Shown one piece after another: positions 37,405 to 51,834 of a DNA stretch of 60,000 nt. The notes under the pieces were generated by a model that was given only the letters and a program-made list of their open reading frames with translations, had not been told where the DNA came from and did not search any database. Source of the stretch: Tubiluchus corallicola. Its lineage: Eukaryota; Priapulida; Priapulimorpha; Priapulimorphida; Tubiluchidae. The stretch covers positions 1,057,501-1,117,500 of the forward strand of contig JAQGDQ010000010.1 of assembly GCA_030141605.1 (NCBI GenBank), read 5' to 3'. Numbering within the stretch: position 1 is the stretch's first letter; the number at the start of each line of letters is the position of its first letter. A program made the position numbers and the translations under genes.

Positions 37405-37655
37405 GCTAGCTTATTTATTCATTGGGTGGTTTATTTATTCCTTCTTCCATTCGTTCGTACGTCTGTCACTTCATTCATTCACTCATATACTTATTTATTT
37501 ATTCATTCTTTCTTTCATTCATTCACTCATTCATTTCATTCACTCAATTACTCATTCACTCACTCATTCGTTCGTTCGTTTCATTTGCTTATTAATCTAT
37601 TCATTCATTTGTTCACTCGTTCATTGGCTTACGCATTGTTCGTTCATTCCGCCCT
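37405..37655. repeat. degenerate (ATTC)n tetranucleotide array
   Basis: Imperfect ATTC/ACTC/GTTC units over 250 bp. Open frames rich in FIHSF are artefacts. Confidence 0.9.
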
Positions 37656-38119
37656 TTAAACACATGTATGATTAAAGTCTTGTTTGTGGTATTTATTTAT
37701 TCGTTTGCAAAATATTATTCTGCTCGTTTACTATGTACAAGTGCATGTGCTATTTGCTATGTGCTGTAGGAAATGAACGAAATGAGCGCACGAAGTTTTT
37801 CGTTCACCCGTCAGTTTTTACGTGGTTCACTGTGCCTCTTGCCCATTCATTTTGCGCTTCCATTCAGGCCGAGAATAAACCCGCAGATTGATCTTTCACT
37901 GTCATAATGATTAATCATTTTGTATTTTAGTGCAGGAAGCTCATGTTTGCTTCATTAATGTTGTCATAATGAGCCGTGGTTGAATTACCGACCTATTTGT
38001 ACAAGGTATAAATAAATTTGATTTACATCAGATGACTGGGCCACCGCTGTAACGACACACAATACGTGTGCACTGTGCAACTGCATTGTGCTCGAAATGT
38101 AGGTCAATATGAACAGTGA
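37656..38119. other. unique intergenic sequence
   Basis: Higher-complexity sequence between two repeats; no gene recognised. Confidence 0.5.
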
Positions 38120-38155
38120 AATCTCTCTCTCTCGCTCTCACACACACACTCTCTC

Positions 38156-38236
<81 letters not shown>

Positions 38237-38268
38237 CTCTCCCCTCTCTTTGCCTTTCTCTGCCTCTT

Positions 38269-38302
<34 letters not shown>

Positions 38303-38425
38303 GTCATTCTCTCCCTCCTCTCTCTCTCTCATTCTCTCTCTCCTCTCCTTCTCTCTCTCTGTTTCTCTCCATTCTCTATTTCTTTCTCTTTCTCTCTCTC
38401 TCTCTCTCTCTCACTCTGTCTCTTT
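38120..38425. repeat. compound (TC)n(CA)n(TC)n microsatellite
   Basis: TC runs flank a pure CA block at about 38199-38233; the right half is an interrupted polypyrimidine tract. Open frames on both strands are low-complexity artefacts. Confidence 0.96.
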
Positions 38426-38429
38426 TTAG

Positions 38430-40815
38430 CCTGCCTCCCTTCCTCCTCACACGCTGCACCATATCTGAGGCTAACTCTACTTTAGGTTATCATATTCCCG
38501 GACCATCCGTGCCTGATTTTCCTATTGGCTAAGGCCTCAATATGCAGGGGCATCAGATCATTTTTGACACTGTCATGTCCTCATAATCAAGTAAGAGCTT
38601 TTTTAATCATTCAAAATAATGCATTGCAATAACAACTGTCACAACATTAAGCCTAATATGAAACTGTCACAGTTAAACTCTTTTAATCATAATCAGCTTA
38701 TTAATACTTCCAAAGCCAATAAAATTTATGAACTCAAGATTTTTTAAAAAACTATAACAGTAAAGTTACAATTTTATATTTAGTAAGAATTTCTGTTAAA
38801 ATTCTTATTTTTAAAGTGCTTGCAAAGTTCACTTTTTGCAAAAAGGTTTCATAATGTTTATTTTAACAGTTATGTATTTTATTCACTACAGTGTTTAGCA
38901 ATATCATCTTCTAATTCTTTAGCGAAGGAACAGTGAATTATGGAATTTTTAACCTTTAACCCATTATTATCCTTCGTTTCACTGAATTTTGTTTAAAATA
39001 CTATACTCTTCCATCCTTCCCTAGTCGCATTCGAGGGTGGTGGATTTGGAGGAACCTCGCAGGTGGATATAGGAGCGCTTTTTTTCCAAATCCGGTACTA
39101 TTTGTACGTCAGTTCTTGCAAAGGTTTATGTTTTTATTAAGTTTGCTAACTTATAAACTTATGTCTTGTAAACGTGTATAAGGCCAAATTTTTCTCAAGT
39201 ACGAAGTTATTGATTTCGTAGTTCACTATATTTTTTGCCTACTTACTTTCAGGTATTTTATAGTGCTACAATACGAAAGCTTCCACTTTTTATGTAAGGC
39301 CAGTGCCAGGAATTCACAATAAGTTTTAATCTCATTTACTTGGGTATGTTATTAACATCTTTCTCTCAACTTCTTTCCCTCTCTTTCGCACTATTTTTGG
39401 GTTTTCTCTGTTCTTCCTTTACAACTACGCTAGTCATTCCTAATCCCTCATTTCATTGTCTGCTCTTTCATCAATCTAGACCGTCTATGTGAACAGATCC
39501 GAAAACTCGCTCCATTTTTCCATGTCAAATTCGAAGTCAAAAAGTTCATGCTCAATTGCGAAGCCCTGTATACCCAACATGTACACACCATTAGTTTAAA
39601 TATCAGTGTACGTTACCCGAGCCGAGTCGTTAGCAACAACCAATTGACAAACATGAAGAACGCAAGACAGCGTGATGTAGCACAGACTAACACTGAAACT
39701 AATCCTTGCGACGAGACTACGCAAACAAACTAACGTACTTACTCGCCTTTGAACCTACCAAATGGTGGTGATATACATCTATAAAAAAGTTAGCTTGATC
39801 AGCATCAACATGAATAAATGAGCATTTATGTTTCAGTGTGGAGACATTTTTCGATGTGGAGAATTGAAACAGGTTCTCTGATTAAGGTTCCTTTAAAACT
39901 TCTACAGCTTTTAGCGAGATAAGTTATTGTGAATAAATTCTGCTAAACAACATTTGGCACACATAGGTCTAACCAAGTTCAAGGTCTGAGACAGATACAT
40001 TAGTAGGCTTATAACGCAGCTTACTTTAATTAGAAGCCTTCATAAAAGCAAAATTTCTGCTTGATACAAATCTAGTTATCTGACGTAACTCGGCCTAACA
40101 GCCTGTCTGCTTGTCATCATATCATATGATGCTGACTAAATCATACACACGCAAAAATCACGGTGCAAATGTTCCTCTGAAAAGAAGAATGTTTTCTTAC
40201 TCCTAAGTTCTGACCTGGCCTTGCAGCCGAAAAAAATTCCAAATCTTTTATACACCGAAGAATTCTTAGTACAACTTCTTAACGTCTCACCGTCTATAAA
40301 CTAGGTCCTGTATCGTGTTAATGCGTATTAATCGAAGGTGCAAATCAATTCGCACTAAAACACCCACTAAATATAATAACGCATGCTTGCAGCAAGGCAT
40401 GTTCCGATGGGATACGGTAAACCATTATACAGCCTCGTTAATGCAAAACTGAATTATTCATTAGCAAAATACAGGAAACTCGGCTTGAAATTTGAAATGC
40501 GTGATTACAATATAATGAATACCTGATTATAAAGTGCCGCCGCCCCAAACTCGTCGGCATTATAACTAAAATAATAATAATCATTTCGCTATGGCCTCAG
40601 GGGTTCATATACATGCGTTCACATATGCGCCTTGCGTTCGCACGATTTCAAAAAGTAAGGTTGGGACAAGGGCGACAGTTGATCAACAAACGAAGGAAAC
40701 CTGTAAATACATAAACAAATCCTAAATTTTATACACAAAGATATTTCTGTAGGACTTTCTGTGCTGTTGTCAATGCCATCTTTAACATCTTTACATTCAG
40801 TGATTCAACTTACTC
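38430..40815. other. intergenic, no gene seen
   Basis: AT-rich unique DNA; the segment 40320-40660 is of somewhat higher complexity. No exon, RNA or mobile-element motif recognised. Confidence 0.65.
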
Positions 40816-40816
40816 G

Positions 40817-40817
<1 letters not shown>

Positions 40818-40862
<45 letters not shown>
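40818..40862. repeat. (TA)n microsatellite
   Basis: TA run with one TG interruption. A further TA tract lies at 41471-41479, so the sequence between them appears to be inserted into TA-repeat DNA. Confidence 0.9.
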
Positions 40863-40864
<2 letters not shown>

Positions 40865-41470
40865 TTGCGGGGCTGATCTTCGCTTTATTTTGCGTTCAAA
40901 CTTCTTCACTCACTCAAGGACACAGACATGCGACCTGTATGTTATTTCGAGTCGTGTTAAAGTAAAACGCCCCTATAAATTTGAATGTACTAATCTTACT
41001 CGAATGCATAAATCTGGCGTTCTGATTAGCTCAAAATACCCACCTATTTTCACCTTCAAAGTCTATAAATATAAGTGCCGCATCCTGTTTCCATGAGTTC
41101 ACTGGTTTCTGGTGTTTGCAACACCAAATACGACAAGCCTGCACCCGCCCTCCCAGGACTTGCCTTCAAACTGCTTTGGCGTAATGTGAGGGAGTGGTGA
41201 GCCCTCAAGGGTAGATTCGTTTTCTGTGTTTTTTATGTTTAGCCAGCTATTTGTTTCGGTTATGAGAAGAAAACTCTATTTAACAGTAAAATCTTAGTTT
41301 TACAAAATTAGTAGATTAGCTAAAATTTTGCTCTTTTAAAGCTGGTGAATGTCTCCCAGTTGCTTGGTTTCTTAGTTTCGTTTTAGGATCTCGAACCGAG
41401 GCCTCTCGCCCACCGATAGCACTGGTTCAAGCCGTCCAGGGGTGACTACTAAGACCCTGGCGGCGGAACA
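40863..41470 (+). mobile_element. possible solo LTR inserted in a TA tract
   Basis: The 608-bp segment starts TGTTGCGGGG and ends GGCGGCGGAACA. It therefore has TG...CA ends with a short TGTT/AACA inverted repeat, and TA repeats on both sides. A TATA-like CTATAAATATAAG lies mid-element (about 41063). Base composition differs from the flanks, with GC-rich patches near 41130-41160 and 41390-41460. No exact target-site duplication is visible (the TA context hides one) and no internal retroelement genes are present. An alternative is a LINE or SINE fragment. Confidence 0.4.
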
Positions 41471-41479
41471 ATATATATA

Positions 41480-44400
41480 ACAAATAATTACAAAATTAAT
41501 ACACAATGAACACGCTTTGAAGTTTGAAGATTATTGTCTGATAATTGTGAAACTGTTGCTAAAATTACTACATGTTGTACGATGCAAGTTTTTCAACAGA
41601 GATACAATACGTGTACAATATCAATGGAGGCTGCACATGCAGACACATCGCGAAAAGAATACAGGTATTCTAAATTTAGTGAAGGTAAAACATTTTGCAC
41701 AGAATATTGCCTTAAAGTGACATACTGATTCCGTGCATTTAGGATGACGCACGTTACACAAAGTTGAAATCGTTTAATAACCACTAAGTTAATACATTTA
41801 TGACTCAGAAATGAACGAAAGTGACTTTTGGCGATTTCCATCACCGTGATAAGAATATAGACTTAATGGGCAAGTTTCAAATACTAACCTTTTTAAAGAG
41901 ACTGATGATAAAGAAATCTGATTGGACGTAAGACGTTAACATTAACGTGTTATCATCGTTTCATGTATCAAAATAAATTAGTTATTATGACACTGTTATT
42001 TTTTCCATTTGCAGCTAATATGTCTGGAGTCAAACTTGTAGCCTAAAAAGTTTTATCTGAGTGAATTCAGCAACAGGTAAGATTTGTTATGTAATAAGTA
42101 AAAAAAATTACGTTATAGTTTCTTCAATTTTGCTGCACAACAGGGATTTCTGCGCATCTAGAATCACATTTGGGTAATTTAATTTTTATAGCGAAAAAAC
42201 ATTCAAAAGCTATCGTTATAACTTGAAAACTGTTAACGTGTCAACGTATACACTAAATAATTAAATAAACGTGTGTTCCTTTTCAGACAAATGGTGCCTA
42301 CACAAACTTTTCAAGCATTATTGCGTCCCTGTATTACGAATAGGCAGTTAAATAACGTATACCACGGGTGACTAATTGCTAGTGCACATAATTAAATAAT
42401 CATTTACTTTTACTTTCAAGATTATCGACTAACGAATGGTGATGAACTAATTGGACATAATTAGGGTCAGTTTTAAATACAGGTGACTGGATGATCTGAC
42501 GTGCGATAACGTAGATTAGATTATTTCTGTTACAATTAATTGTGGCCCGATTTTACACCTAAAAGCAAGAAATGTGTGAAATACATACTGCATTAGGCCT
42601 GCTTAAGATGTCTTAATATGCGTATTTTATTCGTCCCGGTTGATGTTGTTATTTTTTCCCTAGTTATAGTAGTAATTAACGAGACCAGGATCAATAAACA
42701 CCCCATGCTTAGGAAGTGTAAATTGTTTTTAGTGCAAGAATAATAAACAAAATGTTTCAGTTAGTATAGGAATAGGAAATTTCCCTGAAGACGCCGATAA
42801 ACGTGGTATTATTTTGTGAAAAACACCAATATGCCTGCGGTGTCTACTTTAAGGTCTTTATTTAGTACATATTTATTTGTAACATTTCTTTATGTGCGTA
42901 ATAGAAACCTAGTTAACTAATATATATAAACTATTAATATAATAATTAATTAACATAAAAAACTATATTAATAAATAAATAAACCATTTACATATTTATT
43001 TATCTTGCCTATTTTGACCTCAATGTAGTCCAAAAGTTCAACCCGCAGTCTCCTACAAAACACGCGAGTGAGCTCGGAACTAATGGACTGTTGTTATATT
43101 CCTGGTGGAGGTGGGAGGGGAGTGGCGTTAGTGATACTATGATGATCCTATACATGTATCGAAATGCACTGTGTTACTGAACCAAAAGTAAGCCGTTGTG
43201 TGTGACGAAGTTCGCGAAATACGTTACACACAGAAAAGCACTATAATAATTGTTCTTTAGTGTTTTCTGCCAGGCCATTGCAATTGTTGCCATTAATTTA
43301 GATATAAATTGTTTGCTAATAATTACTCTATAACTAGTGCAGTTATAAATACCATAAATATTCATGTTGATATAGCGCTAATAATAACAATTGACACGCA
43401 CATGAATAATGATGAACGTAACCATAGTTTCCAGCTTAAATCATTCATTGCGTTTTGGTAATTGTAGTTTTGCAAGATTCAGAGGTTTGGGTACAGCTGG
43501 TCATTCATTCCTCTTTCTCACTTTGCCGCTATGTCGCTAGGCAACTTTGTCACCCCCACGTGCTAGTGACAGGAGAAGAGGTTGCTTTTGGCTTCTCGAT
43601 GCTGAAGCGGACGCGATATTGCGACTAAAACCCAGTGCTTTTTTCGCTGAGTTCAGAAGCGTTCATGTTTATTTTTTTGAAGAGCTCTTCATTGGTGTAT
43701 TAAAACATAAGCTCCTACAGTTAACTACATAACTACATACATCATACAATGCTGTTACCTGTAAAAGCTGCTGTTTAATAATTACTGCATTATTCCTAAT
43801 GCCCTGCACACACGGTGTGATAAGTAACCACATACATCTAGGTCGTATTACGTAACAACATGACAAGCAAAATAATCACAGACACACGGTGAAATGTAAA
43901 CATGTTTAAGTTATTACCCATGGTAGTAACTGTCTAGTTAAAATGAAATCCAGGTGAACGAAGAGATTTAAAAGGATGATGTGATATTTGAAGTTTCACT
44001 GAAAGGTTAACTCGGTCACCATTCACATTCACAGAAATTTCACATCATCATTCACAATTACTACTGAAAATTGATAGTAAATATCATTAATACAAAATGG
44101 TTAATATGACAAAAAAAATTGCTCGAACAGTTTTAGCAAGCATTAATAGAAGCTTGTCTTTACTCATTGCTATAGCTCTCCACTACGACAGTTTAAACAT
44201 TTAAGACCCAGTTTTTGTCACGCGGAAACAATAAATTTAATAACATTTACAGTCGCCATCAAATGTTGAAATAATGTTAAAAACTACCAGATCCAGTTGG
44301 AGAAATGGCGAAAAAGTATTTTTCACTTCCTAGATGTACAACATCTGCCATGCATTAAATGCTTCATTTTTGGTAGCAATGATTGGAGGGTCTTTGAGAT

Positions 44401-44724
44401 TTATAAATTCTTGAATTGACACCTTTAAAAAAGAGTAACTAACACGATCCGAAGCGGATCGCGGACTTATTTCTCGGGAGTTGACTGATTTGTGACTGTT
44501 GCAAGTGTTGTTTGTGATGTTTGTGCCATTACACTTCAAACTTCCAAGTGCAAACACCAGTCATGTAATTTACGACTTCAACTTTAAAATAAAACTTTCA
44601 TTATTTACGCGAGCAAACAAAGTCATGCATAACTGATGCCTGAAGTACAGATGGCATGAGAAATGTAGTTACAGGAATCGCCAAGGTATGCGGGAAATTG
44701 TTCTATACATGGTCTTAATGCTTA
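41480..44724. other. intergenic, no gene seen
   Basis: AT-rich unique DNA. The segments 42240-42600 and 43430-43650 are more balanced in composition. Open frames at 41517-41728 and 43547-43732 match no family. Confidence 0.6.
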
Positions 44725-44725
44725 G

Positions 44726-45488
<763 letters not shown>

Positions 45489-45489
45489 G

Positions 45490-48400
45490 AAAAAATATTT
45501 TGTTCTCACAAAATAGTTACCATTCTCCATTGGCTACTTTACAATAGTCTAACCTGAAGTGATATGTAAAATAAACTGATTTACAATAACTTTTAATTTA
45601 AAATAGAAATTATCATCCGCAAATAAACTTACAATACATCAGTGAAAACTTTGATTAAGACAAGTCTTTAGGTAATTTTTGAAGCAAATAATTTTGAAAC
45701 GGCAATAAAACCAAAAGAGAATGGTAAAAATAAAATATTAACAATAATGTTAATCTTCCCTAAAATTACACCTATCAATAAAAGCGCTAGCTGCTCTTTT
45801 TTGTTTTAAACTTATGTCTAGCAATAGTGGCTCAATTGATAAAGTTCGTCGTCGTAGTTTCTACTGTATATCCCACCATAACACGGCTACTGCGTGCGTC
45901 TTACATTATAGCTCCCTTCCCCTTATTCACACTTTTGCTAATTCACTAAATTTTTGCATGAAGCATTGCAGTTGTATCATCAGTTTTTTTTTAAAAAGTA
46001 TGTTAACATCTTGCTACCACTTGTTTTCTTGTGGGAGGCTAAACTGTTTCCAAAAATAGGAAATATCATTTTCCAAAGTCGTCATGTCAAGGTAAAAAAA
46101 TGAAGCAGTTGATGACTACATGTTGAATCTCTTAATTTCTTGAAAAATACAAACACAAGATTACAGCTCAAAAAGCTAAGCAACAGATGAATGCGTTATT
46201 ATGCATTATTATAATGAAGGTTAATACATTATTATGCATTAACCTTCATTATAGCCGAAAAACGAAAAAAACGAATAAATAACAAATCAAGAAACTATAA
46301 AATTTAATAAAATGCTGAGCTCGTTTAATTACAGCTAAGCCAAATGGTCTATATCAAGAATCGTGGCCGCTCAAACGCGTAGTAAGTTTCAAAGAATTTA
46401 AACCTGATAAGCACCCATCCATATGACCTTCACATATGTGCTGAGAAAGACTTGCGACTTGTCCCATCTAATCTGTTTAACCTCAGTGAATTTCATGCTC
46501 TGCGGGATTCTGAGCACAGTGATGTTTCACAGAGTGCAGTTGCTGTCACTTTGGTTTCAGAAAACGCTCACCATGTTTTTCATCTTTAGATTTTACAGTC
46601 GACTATAGCCACGACTGAGTTATCCTAATAGAGCAAGCAGTTTCTATATAAGACGTTCGTTTAAGTTCGTTTAATTCGCTATGTGCATATAATTAGTGAA
46701 CATATTTAAAAAAACATTGTAAAACTGTTGCCATGATGAGCGGAATTTGAACAAAATAACTCGATAATTATAGGAATGATTATTTTCTCTTATTTTTGCT
46801 TCTAATGAGTTTTCATCATCCACCCAATTTCAACCTCTGTTTTCCATCTCCACTTCTCTTCTGCTCTCCCTTCCCTTCTCTTTCTCTTTTCTTTATCAAT
46901 CCCTTCTCGCGCTTTCTTTCACAGTCTATATAAAGTGAGACAAACAGAAACGGAGAAAGAGAGAGAGAGAGAGCTAGTGAGAGAAAGAGAGAGCGAGAGT
47001 AGGAGAGAGAGAGAAAGAGTAGGATTAAAAGACAGCGAGTATGTGTGTGTATGTGTGTGTATGTGTGTGTGCACGTGTGTGCGCGCGTGCGTGCGTGAGA
47101 ATATTATTATAACTCTTTTACTTTTCTCACACGAGCAGTTACCATAAAATTCCAGTATATCGCAAATTAGAAAACAAATAATTTACAGAATATCACAACA
47201 TTAATAACACATCTCTCTTATCCAGAAGAGATGTGTTAAGAATTTTCTATTATCCAGTATGAGAAAGAATCATTACACATCACATCACATCGCATCCGTA
47301 TCGTAAAATTAGTGCCAGTGTTTTTACCATTAAACAAAAACATGAAGAATCAATTATTCAGCTTTAATTAATTAATATCAGCATTTCAACTGTCCACTAA
47401 TAAAAGCTCTTCCAGGAGTATTTATAAAGGTACAAATCGCCTCTGGATTTCTGCCCATAAAATGGGTTATGTGTTATGCCTTTAGTCATTAGAATAATTC
47501 TTTTCCTTCATTTATCGTTCAAAATCACATATTTAGGCTACGGAACGAAGATCCACACAAAGAAGATACGTATGCACAGCAAGAAATCCTGATTATTGTA
47601 TTAAAATGTTCACAGGCAATTACATTAACCAGTCCCAACTTAACAGTAAAGTTAAAGACATTATTTTTGCATCGAGTTTGCATTATTTAATGGCGACTTT
47701 CACTTAGTTGCGTGATTGCCCTTTATTGCTGAAATAACGGTGACTACACACGCATACTAAAAGTAATCGATGAATGAATTGCTGCTATTTTGGCTTTTAG
47801 AGAGAACGATGAAAGAATGAAACCCTAGCGTAATCTTCTAAAACCCCAAATCCAGGAAATCGACCATTTGTTACGCAGAAGCACCGAAGAGGCGGGAAAG
47901 TGGTATTCTTGGGGTTCCCGCCCCGTCATTAATAACCTTGTACATTAATAATGTAGCTTGATTAACACACCTACGCTTGCAGTAGTTAAACATTTGGCAC
48001 ACGTACTGAGTAAAGAAGAAAGTCAAATTTAGCACCAACAAAAGTATTTAAATTATGAGTAACTAAATTAGGAATTACAATAACTCCGAGTCAAATTATT
48101 ACAAACGATTGACATTTCAGTTTATAAACAGAAGCTAACCAAAAGTGCCTGTGATATGCTTCGAACCTGAAGACAGATTTTTCGCTACGTGGAAAGTGTG
48201 TGCGTTATTGATATTTGTGAGTAGATAGCATTAGTACTGAGTGCCAGGGTTGATAAGCAACACTCTTTGACGCAAACGCTCGCTAAAGGGCACGATAATG
48301 TAGTCTGTTGAGTTATGCAGTTGACAACTACAATGACAGAATGTAGCAGTAAATACAACACTGGCAGTTGCATAGCTCAATGCAAAAAACAAAATAACTC

Positions 48401-49150
48401 AGCTATAATAAGTCTTGCATATTACACTATTTTAATGCGTTGGTCTTTATTACAATGTGTGAAAAGAAGCTGTTTAAGGCATATATGCACTGTGCAAAAA
48501 AGCGTAATAGCACCGGGTATTCTTCAAGTTTCTCTTGCAATTGTTAAATTGGTTTATAATGTTCATTTGATAAAACTTTATTGATTAAACAAAGAAAAGA
48601 ATCAGTTTCAGTCACTAAGTTTTGGCAGTTAATGAATGCAGCTGTGCAATTATGACTTGGCTTGCAAAAAAAGAATTCTTATTACTTATACCAAGTGCTT
48701 ATGCTGTTTTTTTATTCGTTTGTTTTGTGAATTTAACACACCACAAACCATTATAATTTGCAACACTTACTCACCCAATGCACCCACGATACTGAAAAAC
48801 CTTCCTGAGAAACTAGCGAAAGTAAATTAGGATATAGACTATATAGTTTGCCTACTAGCTATCCATTGTCTCTTTAATAACAAAAATTGGATATTAAACA
48901 TGGCATATTAGTTTTGAATAACGAAGTTAGCTCATAAGCAAAAGTAGCAGACAAAGCGTAACTGATGACAGCACATCAATTGTATATCGATAAGTGAGAA
49001 GTTCTCTAAAGGTTTTCAAGCAAGAAATCTTCAAAAAATCAAACATGTGACAAGCCATAATCATTCGTCTTGACGGAGCTATATTTACAAAAGCTTTGAT
49101 ACGTTTATAACATACCAATTCTTCTTCCAGTTTCCAGAAAGTTATAGAAC
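45490..49150. other. intergenic, no gene seen
   Basis: AT-rich unique sequence. It contains a 16-bp perfect inverted repeat (46210-46225 with 46238-46253), a 12-bp inverted repeat (47205-47216 with 47227-47238) and a (GA)n(TG)n patch at 46957-47095. Open frames at 45814-46059, 46423-46608 and 48315-48584 are unrecognised. Confidence 0.6.
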
Positions 49151-49156
49151 TCTCTG

Positions 49157-49211
49157 TTTTTCTCTCTCCTATCTCTCTCTCTCCCTCCCTCCCCCTCTCT
49201 CGCTTTCACTC

Positions 49212-49256
<45 letters not shown>

Positions 49257-49330
49257 CGCTCGCTCGCTCACTCTCTCTCTCTTTTTCTCTCTCTCCCTCA
49301 TTCTTCTTCCTTCCCCTTCTCTCTATCTCG
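49157..49330. repeat. (TC)n polypyrimidine microsatellite
   Basis: TC units with CTCG and CCCT interruptions over about 170 bp. Confidence 0.95.
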
Positions 49331-51834
49331 CTGTCATTCTTTTACTTTTGTGCTCGTATCTATCAGATTTACTGCGCTCAATTTCAGTCGTCACTGTGAA
49401 CTTTACTCGCTTTAAAGTTAAACATTCTCGCTTCTACTGTCTCTTTCTACTTCTGCGATTTTATAAGCAGTTGTTTCATCAGTTAAGATGTAAGAACTGA
49501 ATGCCGGCAGTAAGAAAAAAAAATTCAACATTTTTCGTTTTGCTTTAATATTAACATTTTACTGCATTCCACACGAGTCACGAGACAGTAGCCCCTAAGC
49601 GAATAAAACATCTCAGTAATACCGCATTACTTTTTCCGCAACAGCTACAGCTGCTGCCAGGCTTTTCCGCTACTTTTGCAAGTTTATTAATTAAACTTTT
49701 GTTGGCCCTATAGTACATCGTTTCTAGCAATAATCTTGAAACTTAAAACTATGAAATCTATTACTTCATCGTCATCATCATCGTCGTCGTCATCATGGTC
49801 GTCGTCGTTGATGCTCGTTGTCATCATCATAAAATCATCTTAATTTACCGTTCACTTACCTTCTTGGTTAGAGACAAGCTTATTGCGCCTCAATTATTAT
49901 TCGCCAAACAGGTTACTCGCCAGGAAAGCCACATCATGTTATGGATACAACAAAATTTAATAAGTTCGCATAAAAAGGTGACTCTTTTCTATATTATTTC
50001 ATGTAATTGTACTATAGTTGTATACTTTTATCTTGATGCATGTTTTCAAAAGAAGAATTGTATCGTAAAACATATAGGCCTAATTCGCATCTATGCACTC
50101 TATGCGATTTGCCTAAATTTGTCATCGTCCGCACAAACACAAGTTCCACCAGATTTTTTCTCAAAAATTGAGCCTACATTGGCTTCTTTTAGTTGTCCTA
50201 TAATACTAGCGGCAGCACCATCATAAATTCATAGTGGTTCCATAGCCCACAGTTATCTCGTGGATATCGTTTTAACACAAAAGTAACCAGAATAATGAAT
50301 ACAAACTATTGTTTTTGTTTCTTTGAAACCCAAACAATGTATATACGCTATTCTTTTCTTTGCTCTGACTTTCAGGTGTAGTCAACGCGGGTAACTTGTA
50401 CACTACAAAACTGTTGTCATCTCAACACTCAACAATTTTGCGTTTGCTCGCATTGCTTGCTACCGCGCAATCTGCTGATCTGCGCGGTATGTGTAATTGA
50501 AGCCCTTCGCTGCGCCGTCTAATGTATGTGCGGCACATAGACCTTCAGCCAGCGCATGAACTATGTAGAGTTAATGCACTTACAAACAGTGCGCCGGCTT
50601 CTAGGTCTTTCATATAGTGATGGACAGCACAATTCAACCAGGCATTTGAACGCAGCGGCTTTCTTTAATAACACTGCTAATTCATTAACGAATGGATGCT
50701 TGCAAAAGACAAACGAGAAAATGGTCGCCAGGGCAGGTTGCCTTAGTAGTTTGCAGCATCTGTAACGCCATCTGAAAAATTTATTATTAAACAAATGCAA
50801 GTTCACCAGTTTCCATTCTGTTATAATGGATGTTGTCAAATCAAAAAGCTAAATGCACAAGTTTAACTTATTATTCAAAGTTAGTCAAGTTTGTCTGCTC
50901 TTTTCCTTCCCATGATTGAAAATTATTGTATACGCTTTTTGTCTAAAAGAAAATGAAAATTTTGCATCACAATTTAATGAACAATCGTCTTAAATGCAAA
51001 ATTTGATAATTTTAATTACTTGATACATGCGCATTAATTAATTAAGTAATTAATTAATAGTAACATTTTTGATAGGGTGGCTGATCTCGATAACTCATAG
51101 TAATTTCGCCATTCAAATCAATAATCACTTTTGCACTTTCTAATGTTATTGAATGTTGTACAGAGTTATAAATCACTTAGTTATGTATTTTGCTATTATA
51201 AAAAGTGATGACAAATAAATAAACTTGCTTATTTGAACTTTCTTGCTTACTAAGTAAGAAACGACATGGTCATCGAGAGATATCAAATAGTAGGCCTATA
51301 CATATTATTATCATTATTGTTGTCGTTGTTGTTGTTCTTATCATTTTCATTATCATTCTTATTGCATGTCGTCGTCGTTATTGTTATTTAATATGAATAA
51401 CATTTTAACTTAGACGATGTGATAGCACATTTAACCATCAATTAAACTTTTATAAGGTCTATAGTACAAAGATTCTAACAATAATCTTTAAAAATTAATC
51501 TCTATTACTAAAACTCTTATAAACCGAGACTGGATAGAATGGCTGCCCGACTGACCGACCGACCGACCGAAGTTACATTAATGCTACGCCTTGAAATGCT
51601 CTTTTATTATACTAAACGAAATTACATATACATGTATTCTATACTATTGAACACTGTATACTGTATTATACGAAACACTAAGTCTGTTACACACTTACAT
51701 CTGTTTGCATGCTCTGTAATGAATTAAAGTTAAAGTTAATTTGCGTTGTGCATAATGCAACTAGCAGAACTCCCGATTGGTATGGTGTAAGAACATAATT
51801 ACAACATCTAAAAGCTGACGGGTTGGACGATGTT
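49331..51834. other. intergenic, no supported gene
   Basis: Includes small trinucleotide patches (49770-49830 CAT/CGT; 51303-51385 GTT/ATT). The longest unexplained non-repetitive open frame in the window (49795-50226, +, 143 codons) starts inside the CAT/CGT patch and has no family resemblance. No exon signals. Confidence 0.55.

Noticed and set aside
41385-41450. B-box-like GGTTCGAGATCC on the minus strand as a possible tRNA
   Set aside because: The T-arm and acceptor stems do not pair, and there is no proper A box; it lies near the end of the LTR-like segment.
41903-41925. CTGATGA followed by GAAA as a hammerhead ribozyme
   Set aside because: Only four bases separate the two words, so stem II cannot form.
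49795-50226. 143-codon plus-strand open frame as a gene
   Set aside because: Starts within a CAT/CGT microsatellite and shows no family resemblance or coding-type composition.
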